Positions 1-8,703 of a stretch of 64,000 nt of DNA are shown here, one piece after another (position 1 is the first letter of the stretch; every line of letters begins with the position of its first letter). The notes below the pieces were generated by a model. The model searched no databases, was not told where the DNA came from, and was given only the letters and a program-made list of their open reading frames with translations. Made by a program: the position numbers and the translations under genes. Source of the DNA: JAICLK01 sp963810525 (GTDB lineage Bacteria > Patescibacteriota > Saccharimonadia > Saccharimonadales > UBA4665); contig CAWENB010000003.1 in NCBI GenBank assembly GCA_963810525.1, forward strand, positions 1,054,001 through 1,118,000. Reading direction: 5' to 3'.

Positions 1-70
1 TCGCAACGATTCCACCGCGGATAAACTCATGGCCGTTTATAATAAACACCTGGCAGGAGCAACCGCGTGA
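1..70 (+). CDS. C-terminal end of an upstream gene (truncated by window)
   Basis: Open from base 2 in this frame, giving 22 residues that end at the TGA at 68-70. The stop overlaps the GTG start of the next gene (GTGA), which indicates translational coupling within one operon with the GH57 gene. Glycosyltransferases are common neighbours of GH57/GH15 genes, but too little is visible to assign a function. Confidence 0.6.
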   Translation, partial: RNDSTADKLMAVYNKHLAGATA

Positions 71-1290
71 ACAAGGCGATCGTCTTATATCTGCACGTGC
101 ATCAGCCGTATCGTATCAGGCATTACACTATTTTTGATGCCGGTAATTCGCATAATTATTTTGACAGCGCTTATGATGACCGCACCAGCAACGAGCGGAT
201 CTTACGCAAGGTTGTCGAAAAGTCGTATTTGCCGACGAACCACAAGCTATTAGAGCTCTTGCAGGAAAATCCGGAGTTCAAACTCAGCTTGTCTATAACC
301 GGTACGGTGCTCGAGCAGCTCGAAACCTGGTCCCCAAAGGCACTGCAGTCATTCAAAGATCTGGTGGATACCGGACGTGTTGAGATCGTAGGCGAGACCT
401 ATCACCACTCACTCGCATTTTTCTATTCCCGAGAAGAGTTTGAAGTCCAAGTTGCAATGCACCGGCAGAAGGTCCAGGAGCTGTTCGGACAATCGCCACA
501 AGTGTTCCGTAACACTGAGCTTGCTTACAATAACGATCTCGCCTACTGGGCGGACAAGGCCGGCTATAAGGGTATTTTGGCCGAAGGTTGGGACAACGTG
601 TTGGGCTGGCGCAGTCCGAATTTTGTGTACCGTCCGGCATACACCGATAATGTCCGCCTGCTCATGAAGAACTACAAATTGAGCGATGACATAGCGTTCC
701 GTTTTGGCAACCGGGCCTGGAGCGAATGGCCACTGACGGCAGACAAGTTCGCGCATTGGCTGAATAACGACTTGAATGCCACTAACTTCAATCTGTTCAT
801 GGATTACGAAACCTTCGGTGAGCATCAGTGGCACGACACGGGAATTTTCGATTTTCTGCACCACTTGCCGAACCAGTGGATGAAGACGCCGGGAAATTCG
901 TTCGCGACCGTTTCGGAGGCAGTCGAAATGTTCGAGCCCAAAGACGAGGTTGATGTACCGTTTACCGTGACTTGGGCCGACACTGAACGCGATTTGAGTG
1001 CCTGGCTCGGCAACTCGATGCAAAGTACGGCGATTTCGGCGCTGTACGAGTTGCAACACGAAATACTGCAAACCAACGATCTAGTGCTGATCGAGGATTG
1101 GCGTAAGCTGCAAACCTCCGACCATTTCTACTACATGTGCACCAAGTGGTTCAATGACGGCGATATCCACGCATATTTCAGTCCGTATGAAACACCGTAC
1201 GAAGCCTACATGAATTTTATGAACGCGTACCATGATTTGCGCTTCCGGCTGAACGGTAAAGGTATGGAGCATGCGGGTGGCGATCAATAA
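67..1290 (+). CDS. Glycoside hydrolase family 57 (alpha-amylase / glucan-processing)
   Basis: A 407-residue protein with the GH57 hallmarks. HVHQPY lies at residues 10-15 (conserved region 1) and GETYHHSL at 109-116. RNTELAY holds the expected nucleophile Glu151, and LFMDYETFGEH holds the expected acid/base Asp246. The family cleaves or transfers alpha-1,4-glucans in the cytoplasm; no signal peptide is seen. GTG start at 67 overlaps the stop of the upstream gene. The GH15 gene 81 bp downstream suggests a joint role in storage or scavenged glucan turnover. The exact activity (amylase, branching enzyme, transferase) cannot be fixed from motifs. Confidence 0.85.
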   Translation: MNKAIVLYLHVHQPYRIRHYTIFDAGNSHNYFDSAYDDRTSNERILRKVVEKSYLPTNHKLLELLQENPEFKLSLSITGTVLEQLETWSPKALQSFKDLVDTGRVEIVGETYHHSLAFFYSREEFEVQVAMHRQKVQELFGQSPQVFRNTELAYNNDLAYWADKAGYKGILAEGWDNVLGWRSPNFVYRPAYTDNVRLLMKNYKLSDDIAFRFGNRAWSEWPLTADKFAHWLNNDLNATNFNLFMDYETFGEHQWHDTGIFDFLHHLPNQWMKTPGNSFATVSEAVEMFEPKDEVDVPFTVTWADTERDLSAWLGNSMQSTAISALYELQHEILQTNDLVLIEDWRKLQTSDHFYYMCTKWFNDGDIHAYFSPYETPYEAYMNFMNAYHDLRFRLNGKGMEHAGGDQ

Positions 1291-1371
1291 GACTGTGCAT
1301 GCGTTAGACAATCAGGCTATGCTGAGATTGCCGGCAGTTGTCGGTGTGTTTCGTAATCCAGCGGGGGTTTA

Positions 1372-3314
1372 ATGGGTCGTCCGGTCGTACTTAGTAATGG
1401 GCAGTTATTCGTAGGCCTTGATGAAAACGGCCTGGTGCACGATTTTTATTACCCGTATGTCGGCCTTGATAACCTGACGAATGCCCGTAGCAGCGAGCAC
1501 AAAATCGGCGTTTGGGTCGATGGTGTGTTTCGGTGGACTAACGACGGCAGCTGGGAAATATCGGTGAATTTCGCGCCGGACGAGCTGATAAGCGACATCT
1601 CCATGCACTCCAAAGATTTGGCGATCTCATTGCGACTGCAGGATTTCGTCGACACTGAGTATAATGCGCTCATTCGCTGCATTAAAATCACCAATGAGGC
1701 TGATCATGCGCGTGATATCCGCCTGTTCATGCATCAGGTTTTCGAGATTTCACGCCGTGGCCGTGCAGACACGGCAATGTATGTTCCGGACGATCACTAT
1801 ATACTTGATTATAAGGGACGCTGTTGTTTATTAGTTGCCGGTAAAATTACCAGTGACGGCGATTTTGATCAATTTGCGGTCGGCAATTACGCGATTGAAG
1901 GCAAGGCCGGGACGTATAAAGATGCCGAAGATGGTGAGCTCAGCGGCAACGCCGTTGAACATGGCGGCGTTGACAGTGTTATCCGCTTCCGGAGGCAGGT
2001 CGAACCGACACGAGTCTTTCGGGGTTGATTATTGGGTGGTGGCAGCCGACAGCCAGACCGATGCCCAGCTTGTGCATACCCACCTCAAATACTTATCCTA
2101 TGGAAAACCGGTTGAGGGCGGTGCGCGAATACTGGCACCGCTGGACTGCTCCGATGCAGCAAAAAGTTTCAGGAATGCTTGCCGAGAGTGAGCAGCACGA
2201 GGTCACGAAAAGTTTGCTGATAATTAAGGCGCATTGCGACCAGCGCGGATCGATTTTAGCCAGCGGCGATTCGAGCATCTTCAACTACGGCCGCGATTAC
2301 TACTGCTACTGCTGGCCGCGCGATGCCGCGTACGCCATTTGGCCGCTTATAAGGCTTGGACGTTACGAAGAAGCCAGGAAGTTCTTCGATTTCGCCCGTG
2401 ACACCAAACACCCCGACGGCTATTTGATGCACAAGTACCAGCCGGACCGCGCCATCGGCAGCACTTGGCATCCGTTGCTGCACGGCCGGGCGAAGGAGTT
2501 GGCGATTCAGGAAGATGAAACGGCCATCGTGATCTTTATGATTGGCGAATACTTTCGTGCGAGTAAAGACCGGGATTATGTCGAGAATATGTTCGACAGT
2601 TTTGTGAATCCGTGCGCGGATTTCCTCAGTAATTACGTTGACGGTGCGACCGGTTTGCCGCATGCCAGTTACGACTTGTGGGAGCAAAAATTTCTGACAT
2701 CAACCTACACGGTTTGCTCGGTAATTGCCGCATTGGAAACGTCTGCGGAGCTCGCCGATGTCCTGGAACGTTCCCAGGCCGATGCTGTCCACTGGCGACA
2801 AACCGCCGCGACAATGCGTAAAAATCTGGATGTGTTCTATCACCCCGAAGGGTATTTCCGGAAGGGTTTCCTATTACAGCCTGACGGCAATTTACGTTTT
2901 GACGACACCCTCGACATATCAAACATGTACGGGCCCTTCATGTTTGCCAGGTTGCCGCTCGATGATTCGCGCCTCACAAATACCGTCAACCAAATCGAGA
3001 GCCGCCTTCTCAACACGTCTCCAGTCGGCGGGGTCCTGCGTTTTGAACACGACGATTACTTCCTTGGCAAGCAGCAATACAAAGGGAATCCGTGGATTGT
3101 ATGCACGCTCTGGCTGGCGCAGTACTATAACACTAAGGGGCACACCGACAAGGCTCGCGAACTGGCTGCCTGGGCATTGGCACGTGCGCACCCGAGCGGC
3201 AGTTTGAGCGAGCAGTTTGATCCGGAAACCGGTTTCGCTCTCAGTGTCACACCGTTAGTATGGAGCCATGCCGAAATGATCAATACCTTGCTCGATGTTG
3301 CCGGAATCACGTAA
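1372..3314 (+). pseudogene. GH15 glucoamylase-type glucan hydrolase, interrupted by two frameshifts
   Basis: Three consecutive frames together give one GH15 protein of about 646 residues, a normal family length. Frame 1 carries the N-terminal beta-sandwich (1372 to about 2007). A middle frame carries VDYWVVAADSQ (about 2008-2108). The last frame carries the (alpha/alpha)6 barrel with CWPRDAAY, YDLWEQKF and LSEQFDPETG (catalytic Glu region). Each junction is repaired by removing a single base (near 2008-2010 and near 2107-2112). All catalytic motifs are intact, so sequencing error is as likely as true decay. If functional, it releases glucose from alpha-glucan ends alongside the GH57 enzyme. 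Confidence 0.75.
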
Positions 3315-3317
3315 TTA

Positions 3318-3333
3318 CCCGCAGAAAAGCGGG
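3318..3333 (+). terminator. Short hairpin after the GH15 gene
   Basis: CCCGC, a six-base loop, then GCGGG, four bases after the GH15 stop. It lacks a T tract, so termination is uncertain. It lies between the convergent GH15 and rpmG genes. Confidence 0.3.
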
Positions 3334-3352
3334 CGTGAAGTACTGGTATAAA

Positions 3353-3559
3353 TTAGTGCTTCTTTGGCTTGACTTCGTTGCGGCCGAGATTCTTCTTGGT
3401 CTCAACAAATAGCACATGTTTGCGAAGCTTGGGACTGTATTTGCGTAAGGACAATTTTTCAGGAGTATTCTGCGTATTTTTCGAAGTGTAATAAATACGC
3501 TCACCCGACTCTTCGCTGACGAGTCCGACCAGTTTCCGTTTGTCGCCTTTTTTTGCCAT
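3353..3559 (-). CDS. rpmG: 50S ribosomal protein bL33
   Basis: A 68-residue basic protein with the bL33 signature: YYTSKNTQNTPEKL followed by LRKYSPKLRKHVLFVETKK. Length is slightly above the usual 50-55 residues because of an N-terminal stretch (GDKRKLVGLVSEESGERI) and a lysine-rich tail. It is a component of the large ribosomal subunit near the E site. Monocistronic, convergent with the GH15 gene. Confidence 0.92.
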   Translation of the reverse strand: MAKKGDKRKLVGLVSEESGERIYYTSKNTQNTPEKLSLRKYSPKLRKHVLFVETKKNLGRNEVKPKKH

Positions 3560-3909
3560 AACCTAAAGTATGCTTTCCAAACTTAATTAACCATAATGAT
3601 AACAGATAAAGCAGCCGATGTAAATGTATTACGTTGAGAAATAAAAAAACCGGCTGATCATTCCGGTTCTTTTATTCCCCTTGCAAGGTGGAGTTTTTTG
3701 TAGTCTCATTCCTTTTGGGTTTGATCCTACTAGATTTGTTGTAAGGTATTTCTTTTGGATTTACTCTTACTTAACTAAAAGGATAGCAAGCCGTAAGCAC
3801 TATGTCAATAGAATTACCATAAAGTTTATACATTTCAGACCGTACTTCTGCATAGACTTTGAATTTGCTCCGTTGATTACCGGATCGGAGTTTGGCTTTA
3901 GGTACAAAT
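3560..3909. other. Intergenic region of 350 bp between rpmG and tRNA-Thr
   Basis: No convincing gene is seen on either strand; the longest reading frame here lacks family features and overlaps the tRNA antisense. It holds one terminator-like hairpin (3643-3673) and otherwise A+T-rich sequence, presumably including the rpmG promoter. Confidence 0.6.
3643..3673. terminator. Bidirectional terminator-like hairpin
   Basis: AACCGG and CCGGTT pair around a nine-base loop. The stem is flanked by a run of A on the left and T on the right, so it could act on either strand. On the minus strand it would stop transcription reading leftward from the tRNA-Thr region before rpmG. Confidence 0.55.
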
Positions 3910-3984
3910 TGGAGCCGAAGACGAGGATTGAACTCGTGACCCCCTCCTTACCATGGAGGTGCTCTACCACTGAGCTACTTCGGC
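3910..3984 (-). tRNA. tRNA-Thr (anticodon GGT)
   Basis: Minus-strand cloverleaf with acceptor GCCGAAG/CTTCGGC, D arm AGCTCAGTGGTAGAGC, and anticodon stem CCTCC/GGAGG around the loop ATGGTAA. The T arm carries GTTCAATCC, and the 3' CCA is encoded. Confidence 0.93.
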
Positions 3985-4118
3985 AGGTGACTTAATCACG
4001 GGTAATTTTACCCTACATCAGCCAATTCCTCAAGGAATAACTTCGGTATTGTAGAAGATTTTATAACCCGCCAGTTCTGTGTACAATAAACGTAAAGAAT
4101 GGAAGGAGACAGTGTTAT

Positions 4119-4556
4119 ATGCTCAAGGATTTCAGAAAATTCATACTTCGCGGCAACGTAGTCGATCTGGCGGTAGCCGTTACGGTCGGTACTGCCTTTA
4201 CCGCGATGATTACAGCATTTGTGGCGGACATGGTGACACCGCTCATTGCATCCATTGGCGGCAAACACGATTTCTCAAAACTTTATTTCGAGCTTCATAA
4301 CAGTAAATTTCTCTATGGAAGTTTTATCAATGCGGTCATAACGTTTCTGGTCACTGCAACCGTAGTGTTCTTCTTAGTTGTTCAACCGCTCAATAAGCTG
4401 ATGGCAAAATTTAAACCCGCTGACGCCGGTACTCCGAAGCAACGCGAATGTCCGGAATGCAAAAGCAACATCCCCATTGACGCCACTCGCTGTATGTACT
4501 GTACGAGTAGGATCGCGCCTGAGACGGCCAGTACGGCAAAGAAAGCCACCACATAA
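4119..4556 (+). CDS. mscL: Large-conductance mechanosensitive channel with C-terminal zinc ribbon
   Basis: A 145-residue protein. The N-terminus LKDFRKFILRGNVVDLAVAV is the classic MscL start and first membrane helix. A second helix lies around residues 70-90 (VITFLVTATVVFFLVV). After the cytoplasmic helix comes a CPEC...CMYC zinc-ribbon tail (about residues 107-126), an extension seen in some CPR and actinobacterial MscL. It forms the emergency osmotic release valve in the cytoplasmic membrane. GGAAGGAGA lies upstream of the ATG. Confidence 0.92.
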   Translation: MLKDFRKFILRGNVVDLAVAVTVGTAFTAMITAFVADMVTPLIASIGGKHDFSKLYFELHNSKFLYGSFINAVITFLVTATVVFFLVVQPLNKLMAKFKPADAGTPKQRECPECKSNIPIDATRCMYCTSRIAPETASTAKKATT

Positions 4557-4730
4557 CGATTGCCAACCAGGTGTTCAGTGCCTCGATTTTGCAGCTTCAC
4601 TTTGCACCGTACGACAATGCTGCGATCGGATAGCTTAGGTGTTCGGTGAAACGACGGTCCAGCGCCTGACTACGGCCGGCCTGGCCTGCGGTCAAATTTC
4701 CTAGTAGCTGAATGCAACATCGCCAGTATT

Positions 4731-4961
4731 TCATTCACCGAATGGATCTTGCCATTGTCGTTGGCTTCGGAGTTCATGCAGCTGAACAATGTCTAAATTA
4801 TTTATATCCAGACCATGATGAACGCAGTATACTTGCGAGACGACATACCGGGCCGCGGTCAAATCATCGGGCAACTCTTGTCTAAGTGCCGCTGCAACCT
4901 TTTCGGCAAAGCTTTGCGGCTGTTCGGGTTCTGATTCTGGGAATTCATAAACGTTAGACAT
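4731..4961 (-). CDS. Small acidic hypothetical protein
   Basis: A 76-residue protein starting MSNVYEFPE, with no recognised domain and no membrane segment. An upstream in-frame ATG at 5012 would add 17 residues, but the start at 4961 fits the charged, proline-rich N-terminus better. It lies just left of the repeat-separated gene cassettes at 5314-7577. It may be a further cassette or an unrelated gene. Confidence 0.45.
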   Translation of the reverse strand: MSNVYEFPESEPEQPQSFAEKVAAALRQELPDDLTAARYVVSQVYCVHHGLDINNLDIVQLHELRSQRQWQDPFGE

Positions 4962-5313
4962 ACTTAGCGACACGTCCCTGAAGATACTACGATAATTTGT
5001 TGAGATAGGCAAACGCGTGGAATGAGATTGAGACTCAGTAAATTACGCGCCCTAGGCATACTAGATGGAAGATATTTTTGCCGATCATTGATTTGTCTCC
5101 GGGGTATATGTCAGAAATGTGCACGATGCAGAATTCTCTGGCAGTAGGGGCTTATTAAAATTATCTTAAGATGAGAGTTCTGGACATTGCGATAGTTGCT
5201 CGGGACACAATAATCAGGCTCGTACTGGCCAGAATCCAATAAGTCACTGACTCCTAAATTAATCAACTACAAATGTTCAAAAATGAACATTTCCTTATGT
5301 TTTTGCTTAAAAT
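4962..5313. other. Non-coding stretch left of the cassette repeats
   Basis: No gene is seen. It contains a clean palindrome at 5271-5292 (AAATGTTCA, AAAA, TGAACATTT), about 20 bp before the first 33-bp repeat. The rest is A+T-rich sequence without a recognisable element. Confidence 0.5.
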
Positions 5314-5346
5314 GGTGCAGGGTTATTTACGATGTCTGAATACTGC
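5314..5346 (+). repeat. 33-bp cassette repeat, copy 1
   Basis: First of five same-direction copies that align without gaps. They share GGTGCAG at the left, TACGAAGT in the centre and GGAACAC near the right. This copy is the most diverged in the right half (TTACGATGTC). It lies immediately beyond the 3' end of the cupin gene. Confidence 0.6.
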
Positions 5347-5352
5347 CCACTA

Positions 5353-5691
5353 CTAGCTAAGAGTTTCTTCCTGCTCTTCGCGCCATGGTGGAGTAACGAT
5401 TAATGCAAGCTTTAGCTTACCTTTATATGTAAACTTTCTCCCCGGAGGTATTACGATCAGATCCCCTTTCTGGCATCCTTCTCGCGAATCCTCTACTTCA
5501 AAATAGCCGCTGCCTTCAAGGACATAGTATGTGAAAATTGATTCATGTTCGACAATTGTCGTTTCGTGACCCTTTTCGGTATCTACTAAAATAAATTCTA
5601 GATCATTACGTAAGGTATCAATAGGGAAGATCCTGCCCTCAATCCCTACTTTGCTGAAAGAAACATCGTCTGGCTCATGTATTACGTGCAT
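5353..5691 (-). CDS. Small cupin-fold protein
   Basis: A 112-residue single-domain cupin. The second half has EHESIFTYYVLEGSGYFEVED, the typical first cupin motif region, and KGDLIVIPPGRKFTYKG, the second. The metal-binding histidines are only partly kept (HES and none in the second motif), so metal binding and catalysis are doubtful. Ligand unknown. It stands alone between repeat copies 1 and 2, as a cassette-borne gene would. Confidence 0.75.
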   Translation of the reverse strand: MHVIHEPDDVSFSKVGIEGRIFPIDTLRNDLEFILVDTEKGHETTIVEHESIFTYYVLEGSGYFEVEDSREGCQKGDLIVIPPGRKFTYKGKLKLALIVTPPWREEQEETLS

Positions 5692-5750
5692 GGGTTAATA
5701 ATAGCAAACGAAAAGGGATTCTGAGCGTAGTGCTTTAAGATAAGCTATTC

Positions 5751-5783
5751 GGTGCAGCATAATATACGAAGTCGGAACACTGC
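5751..5783 (+). repeat. 33-bp cassette repeat, copy 2
   Basis: GGTGCAG, CATAATA, TACGAAGT, CGGAACACTGC. This copy is close to the five-copy consensus. Just to its right lies GGTATAATAC, similar to the sequence following copy 3. Confidence 0.65.
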
Positions 5784-5862
5784 TTGCCTCGGTATAATAC
5801 TAGTTTGTCCTAGATCGTTTATCTAGCATCCATCGTACCGATGGGCTAATTGACTTGTCCGT

Positions 5863-6111
5863 TCGGTGGATACAGCCTATCCAGCATCAAGGTCGTCGCA
5901 TTCCATCCTTGAGCTCAGAAACAACTCATTTAATATGTTCATCTCTTGTCTTTTGTTGTTTGACTGTCACCGTCCAGCAGATCCACTCATTGCGTGCCAG
6001 TGGTGTTAAGCTCTGCCATGCTCGTCGTGCCGCTGGGGCAGTTGCAAGTGCTTTTCTTAAGTCGGTAGGTAATTTATGAAATGTTTCGTCGGCTATTTCT
6101 TCTTTGGCCAT
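5863..6111 (-). pseudogene. YdeI/OmdA-type protein with two in-frame TGA codons
   Basis: The intact N-terminal part (61 residues, to 5926) reads LPTDLRKALATAPAARRAW then LTPLARNEWICW, the hallmark of the YdeI/OmpD-associated (OmdA) family. Reading on in the same frame past the TGA at 5926-5928 gives VVSELKDGMRRP. A second TGA at 5887-5889 follows, then CWIGCIHR. Family members end with a motif like RRPCCWxGCxHR, so the C-terminus is present but interrupted. The stops fall at positions expected to be Arg and Cys. A decayed gene is the simplest reading. It lies between repeat copies 2 and 3. Confidence 0.65.
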
Positions 6112-6159
6112 AAGCTTACTTTACCGTGTTTTATTCTCGCCGTCCCGAATACTTAATCT

Positions 6160-6192
6160 GGTGCAGTCAGTGTTCCGTAATTGGAACACCTC
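6160..6192 (+). repeat. 33-bp cassette repeat, copy 3
   Basis: GGTGCAG followed by TCAGTGTTCCGTAATTGGAACAC. This copy contains a perfect 7-bp inverted repeat (GTGTTCC / GGAACAC), so it can fold as a hairpin. Left boundary of the methyltransferase cassette. Confidence 0.6.
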
Positions 6193-6356
6193 GATCCTCA
6201 GTATAGAATAATTAGCTACAAAAATAGAAGAATTCTGTGAAAAGTACACTGACTAGTCTAGATTAAATACTTGATTATTACACCTTGATTTGTTAAAATT
6301 GTCAAACAATTGATCTGGACGATCAGTCTCCCTCAACCAAGAAAGGAAGGGAAAGA

Positions 6357-7029
6357 ATGGCACTGGGCCAAGAGGTAAATTACCAAACCTCGCACGAGTA
6401 CTACGCCGCAGCTTATGAATTGGGCGATGAGCGGGTGTCAAGCGGGTTATGGCTGGCCACTTGAGGTAGATCCTCAGCTGGTCAATGCCTTTGAAAAAAT
6501 CCGGTCCTTCATGGACCCTAGGAGAGCATTAGATGTGGGTTGCGGCCAGGGGCGGCACTCTCACTACTTTGCCGAACAAGGTCTGGAAGCCTACGGCGTC
6601 GACTTTGTGGAGCAGGCCGTTGAAGAATCCAAGCAGCGAGCGGAGGCCAGAAATCTAACCCACGCCAGTTTTCAAGTCGGTGACGTCCTGGACATTCCTT
6701 TCGCGGATGGGTTCTTCGACATTGTTCTGGACTGGAGTGTGATGGACCATATCCTCGCCGAGGATCACGCTCGTTATCTACAGGGAATTACCCGCGCTTT
6801 GAAGATTGGAGGATTTTTGATCCTCACACAATTCTCCGCTAACGATAAGAGGCTTGAAGGTAAGTCGCAGAATTTCCTTTACGATCGCGGGTCGTACGAC
6901 CACTTCTTCACTGAGGGAGAGTTGAGAGACCTGCTTGAGCCGCACTTCCAGATCATCGACCTGAACGAGACGATGCTGGAGACACCGCCACCGCATCTGA
7001 TGGTCAACGTCCTAGCACGGAAGAAATAA
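6357..7029 (+). pseudogene. SAM-dependent methyltransferase with a frameshift near the N-terminus
   Basis: The main frame (from 6415) has RALDVGCGQGRHSHYFAEQG (motif I), GVDFVEQAV (motif II), VGDVLDIPFADGFFDIVLDWSV and a late GGFLILTQF strand. This is a class I Rossmann methyltransferase similar to thiopurine/TehB-like enzymes. A strong Shine-Dalgarno (GGAAGGG) stands before an ATG at 6357. Its frame reads MALGQEVNYQTSHEYYAA and joins the main frame if one G is removed from GGG at 6440-6442 (giving VSSGYGWPLEVDP). The true gene therefore probably starts at 6357 and carries a one-base insertion. Substrate unknown. It lies between repeat copies 3 and 4. Confidence 0.75.
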
Positions 7030-7193
7030 AGGTCATAATTTCAAAGACTTGTCACCCGCGATCCTCACACTGAACAGCTCGTATCGGGCGGTAAGCTCCT
7101 ATATGGAGTTGTAGCGGCTGGTGACACAGCTAAAGAGCGGCTGCGACTCCTAAAGCATAAGATCGGCCAGTGTAGGTAAAAGGATCTATCGAT

Positions 7194-7226
7194 GGCACAG
7201 CATTGTGTACAAAGTAGGAACGTTAT
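7194..7226 (+). repeat. 33-bp cassette repeat, copy 4
   Basis: GGCACAG, CATTGTG, TACAAAGTAGGAACG. Aligned without gaps to the other four copies. Located between the methyltransferase and the next small gene. Confidence 0.6.
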
Positions 7227-7240
7227 TGACTGATCAAAAA

Positions 7241-7510
7241 TTATCGTACAGCAGAAATTGAGAATAAAAGCTGTTCGCCGGAAACTTTTTTGTGCGAACG
7301 TAACGCGTCATCTTGCCAATGATATTTTTTCATACCTAAGGCTTCAAAAACCGCAAGATTATTTATTACCACGTCTAGCACCTTACTCGGTTTTTCGTCT
7401 GTTACTATGCCAAGCTCAAATGCCTTCTCAACGAGCTTTGCTCGAACCCGTTGCTCTTCCACATGCTCCAATACTCTTTTTAGTATGGTTGAGTTTTGAA
7501 GTCTTGCCAT
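7241..7510 (-). CDS. Small hypothetical protein in a cassette
   Basis: An 89-residue, helix-rich, charged protein (ILKRVLEHVEEQRVRAKLVE at the start), with no recognised domain and no membrane helix. It is the only gene between repeat copies 4 and 5. Its size and isolation match typical integron-type cassette genes. Confidence 0.55.
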   Translation of the reverse strand: MARLQNSTILKRVLEHVEEQRVRAKLVEKAFELGIVTDEKPSKVLDVVINNLAVFEALGMKKYHWQDDALRSHKKVSGEQLLFSISAVR

Positions 7511-7544
7511 ACATGTATTATAACACTCAAAACGCTCATGATTT

Positions 7545-7577
7545 GGTGCAGCGTACTGTACGAAGTAGGCACGCTAC
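7545..7577 (+). repeat. 33-bp cassette repeat, copy 5
   Basis: GGTGCAG, CGTACTG, TACGAAGTAGGCACG. Close to consensus. The insertion sequence begins 36 bp to its right. Confidence 0.65.
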
Positions 7578-7605
7578 TCAGAGGGTATTCTACAGTTTAG
7601 GACTA

Positions 7606-7613
7606 CTTAAATC
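7606..7613. repeat. Target-site duplication, left (CTTAAATC)
   Basis: CTTAAATC directly abuts the left inverted repeat of the insertion sequence. An identical octamer follows the right end at 8704-8711. Confidence 0.85.
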
Positions 7614-8703
7614 GGCTTAATAACAAAAACTGGTTGCTGCTAGCGCTTTAAGACGGACAGATTTCTTTGTCATTGTTTTCGTTATTCTTGTAAGTACCAA
7701 CTAAACAAGGAGTAACGAAGATGACTCGAAAGAGCTGTCCGTCTTGCTATTGTACCAACGTAAAGAAAAACGGTGTGAGGAACGGTCTACAGCGCTACGT
7801 CTGTCGTACCTGCCGTCGGTCATGGAGCAGTAAAGGCCGCCCTGGCCGTAAGCGAGCTACCCTATGGCACCAGTATGCCTTTGACGGTCGTACCGTGAAC
7901 AGCTTGGCTAAAGAATACCGGAAAAGTACCGGTTGCATCCGCGCTCAACTCAATGGCTACAGCCCGCCACGCATCATCCAGAAACCGCGTACCGTAGCCG
8001 TCATAATGGATGTTACCTACTTTGGGGACTGGGGCCTCCTGGTTGTTATTGACCCATATGCAGTGGCGACGCTTGGTGAGAATACGGTGCTGTATTACGC
8101 CACGGTAGACGGGACAGAACGCACCGTAGATTATGAGGTTGCAACAGATACGATTGAAGCAATGGGCTACAGTATCCTGGCGGTCACCATTGACGGCAGA
8201 CGAGGCGTACGGACTATGCTGGAGGGCAAAGGCATACCGGTCCAGCATTGCCAGTTTCACCAGCTTATGACCATCACTCAATGTCTGACCAAGAAGCCAC
8301 GACTGACGCAAAATATTGAGTTACGAGCGCTTGCCTTAACGCTCGCTCGGACAGACGAACTAACGTTTGAGGATGCACTCGCTGGTTGGTACAAGAAACA
8401 TGGGGCATGGCTCAAGGAGCGTGATCCGGTCACCAAAAGATATGCCCATGAGCGTACCAGAAGAGCTTATTTTTCCTTGTGTCGCAACCTACCATATCTG
8501 TTCACCTACCAAGCCGATTACATACAGGAAAGTGGCATACGAGTAGCCAACACAACGAGCCCATTAGACGGAAGATTCGGCGTCTGGAAAGACAAGCTCA
8601 TACCCCACCGTGGAGCCTCAAAACAACGAATAATTACGATCCTCTGGAGTTTCTTCTCGAGAAAAAACAGATTAGAGTAGACACCAGAATTTGGTGTTAA
8701 GCC
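7614..8703 (+). mobile_element. Intact insertion sequence (1,090 bp) with DDE-type transposase
   Basis: Ends are imperfect 28-bp inverted repeats (7614-7641 and 8676-8703; 21 of 28 positions match), both beginning GGCTTAA. They are flanked by a perfect 8-bp direct repeat. One transposase gene fills the element. An 8-bp duplication and a zinc-ribbon DDE transposase fit the IS256/IS1249 type, but the family call is tentative. Matching flanks and an unbroken transposase suggest a recent insertion. Confidence 0.88.
7721..8680 (+). CDS. IS transposase (zinc-ribbon N-terminus, DDE-like core)
   Basis: A 319-residue protein. Residues 6-31 form a CPSC...CRTC zinc ribbon resembling IS1/IS1249-type transposases. 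Candidate catalytic acidic residues lie in MDVTYFGDWG and VTIDGRRGV, and in NTTSPLDGRFG, where many relatives have Glu rather than Asp. CQFHQ in the middle is also typical. AAGGAG lies 12 bp upstream of the ATG. It catalyses excision and insertion of the surrounding element. Confidence 0.85.
   Translation: MTRKSCPSCYCTNVKKNGVRNGLQRYVCRTCRRSWSSKGRPGRKRATLWHQYAFDGRTVNSLAKEYRKSTGCIRAQLNGYSPPRIIQKPRTVAVIMDVTYFGDWGLLVVIDPYAVATLGENTVLYYATVDGTERTVDYEVATDTIEAMGYSILAVTIDGRRGVRTMLEGKGIPVQHCQFHQLMTITQCLTKKPRLTQNIELRALALTLARTDELTFEDALAGWYKKHGAWLKERDPVTKRYAHERTRRAYFSLCRNLPYLFTYQADYIQESGIRVANTTSPLDGRFGVWKDKLIPHRGASKQRIITILWSFFSRKNRLE

Noticed and set aside
4595..4630. A sixth, reverse-oriented 33-bp repeat near 4600
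   Set aside because: GCACCGTACGACAATGCTGC resembles part of the repeat complement, but the match is short and gapped, so it was not counted.
5863..6111. Alternative genetic code (TGA as Gly) in the chromosomal part
   Set aside because: The interrupted positions are Arg and Cys in the family, not Gly, and other conserved genes here contain no internal TGA.
5314..7577. Canonical integron attC sites
   Set aside because: The RYYYAAC/GTTRRRY boxes expected at attC ends were not present around the repeats, and no IntI-type integrase is in the window, so only 'integron-like' is claimed.
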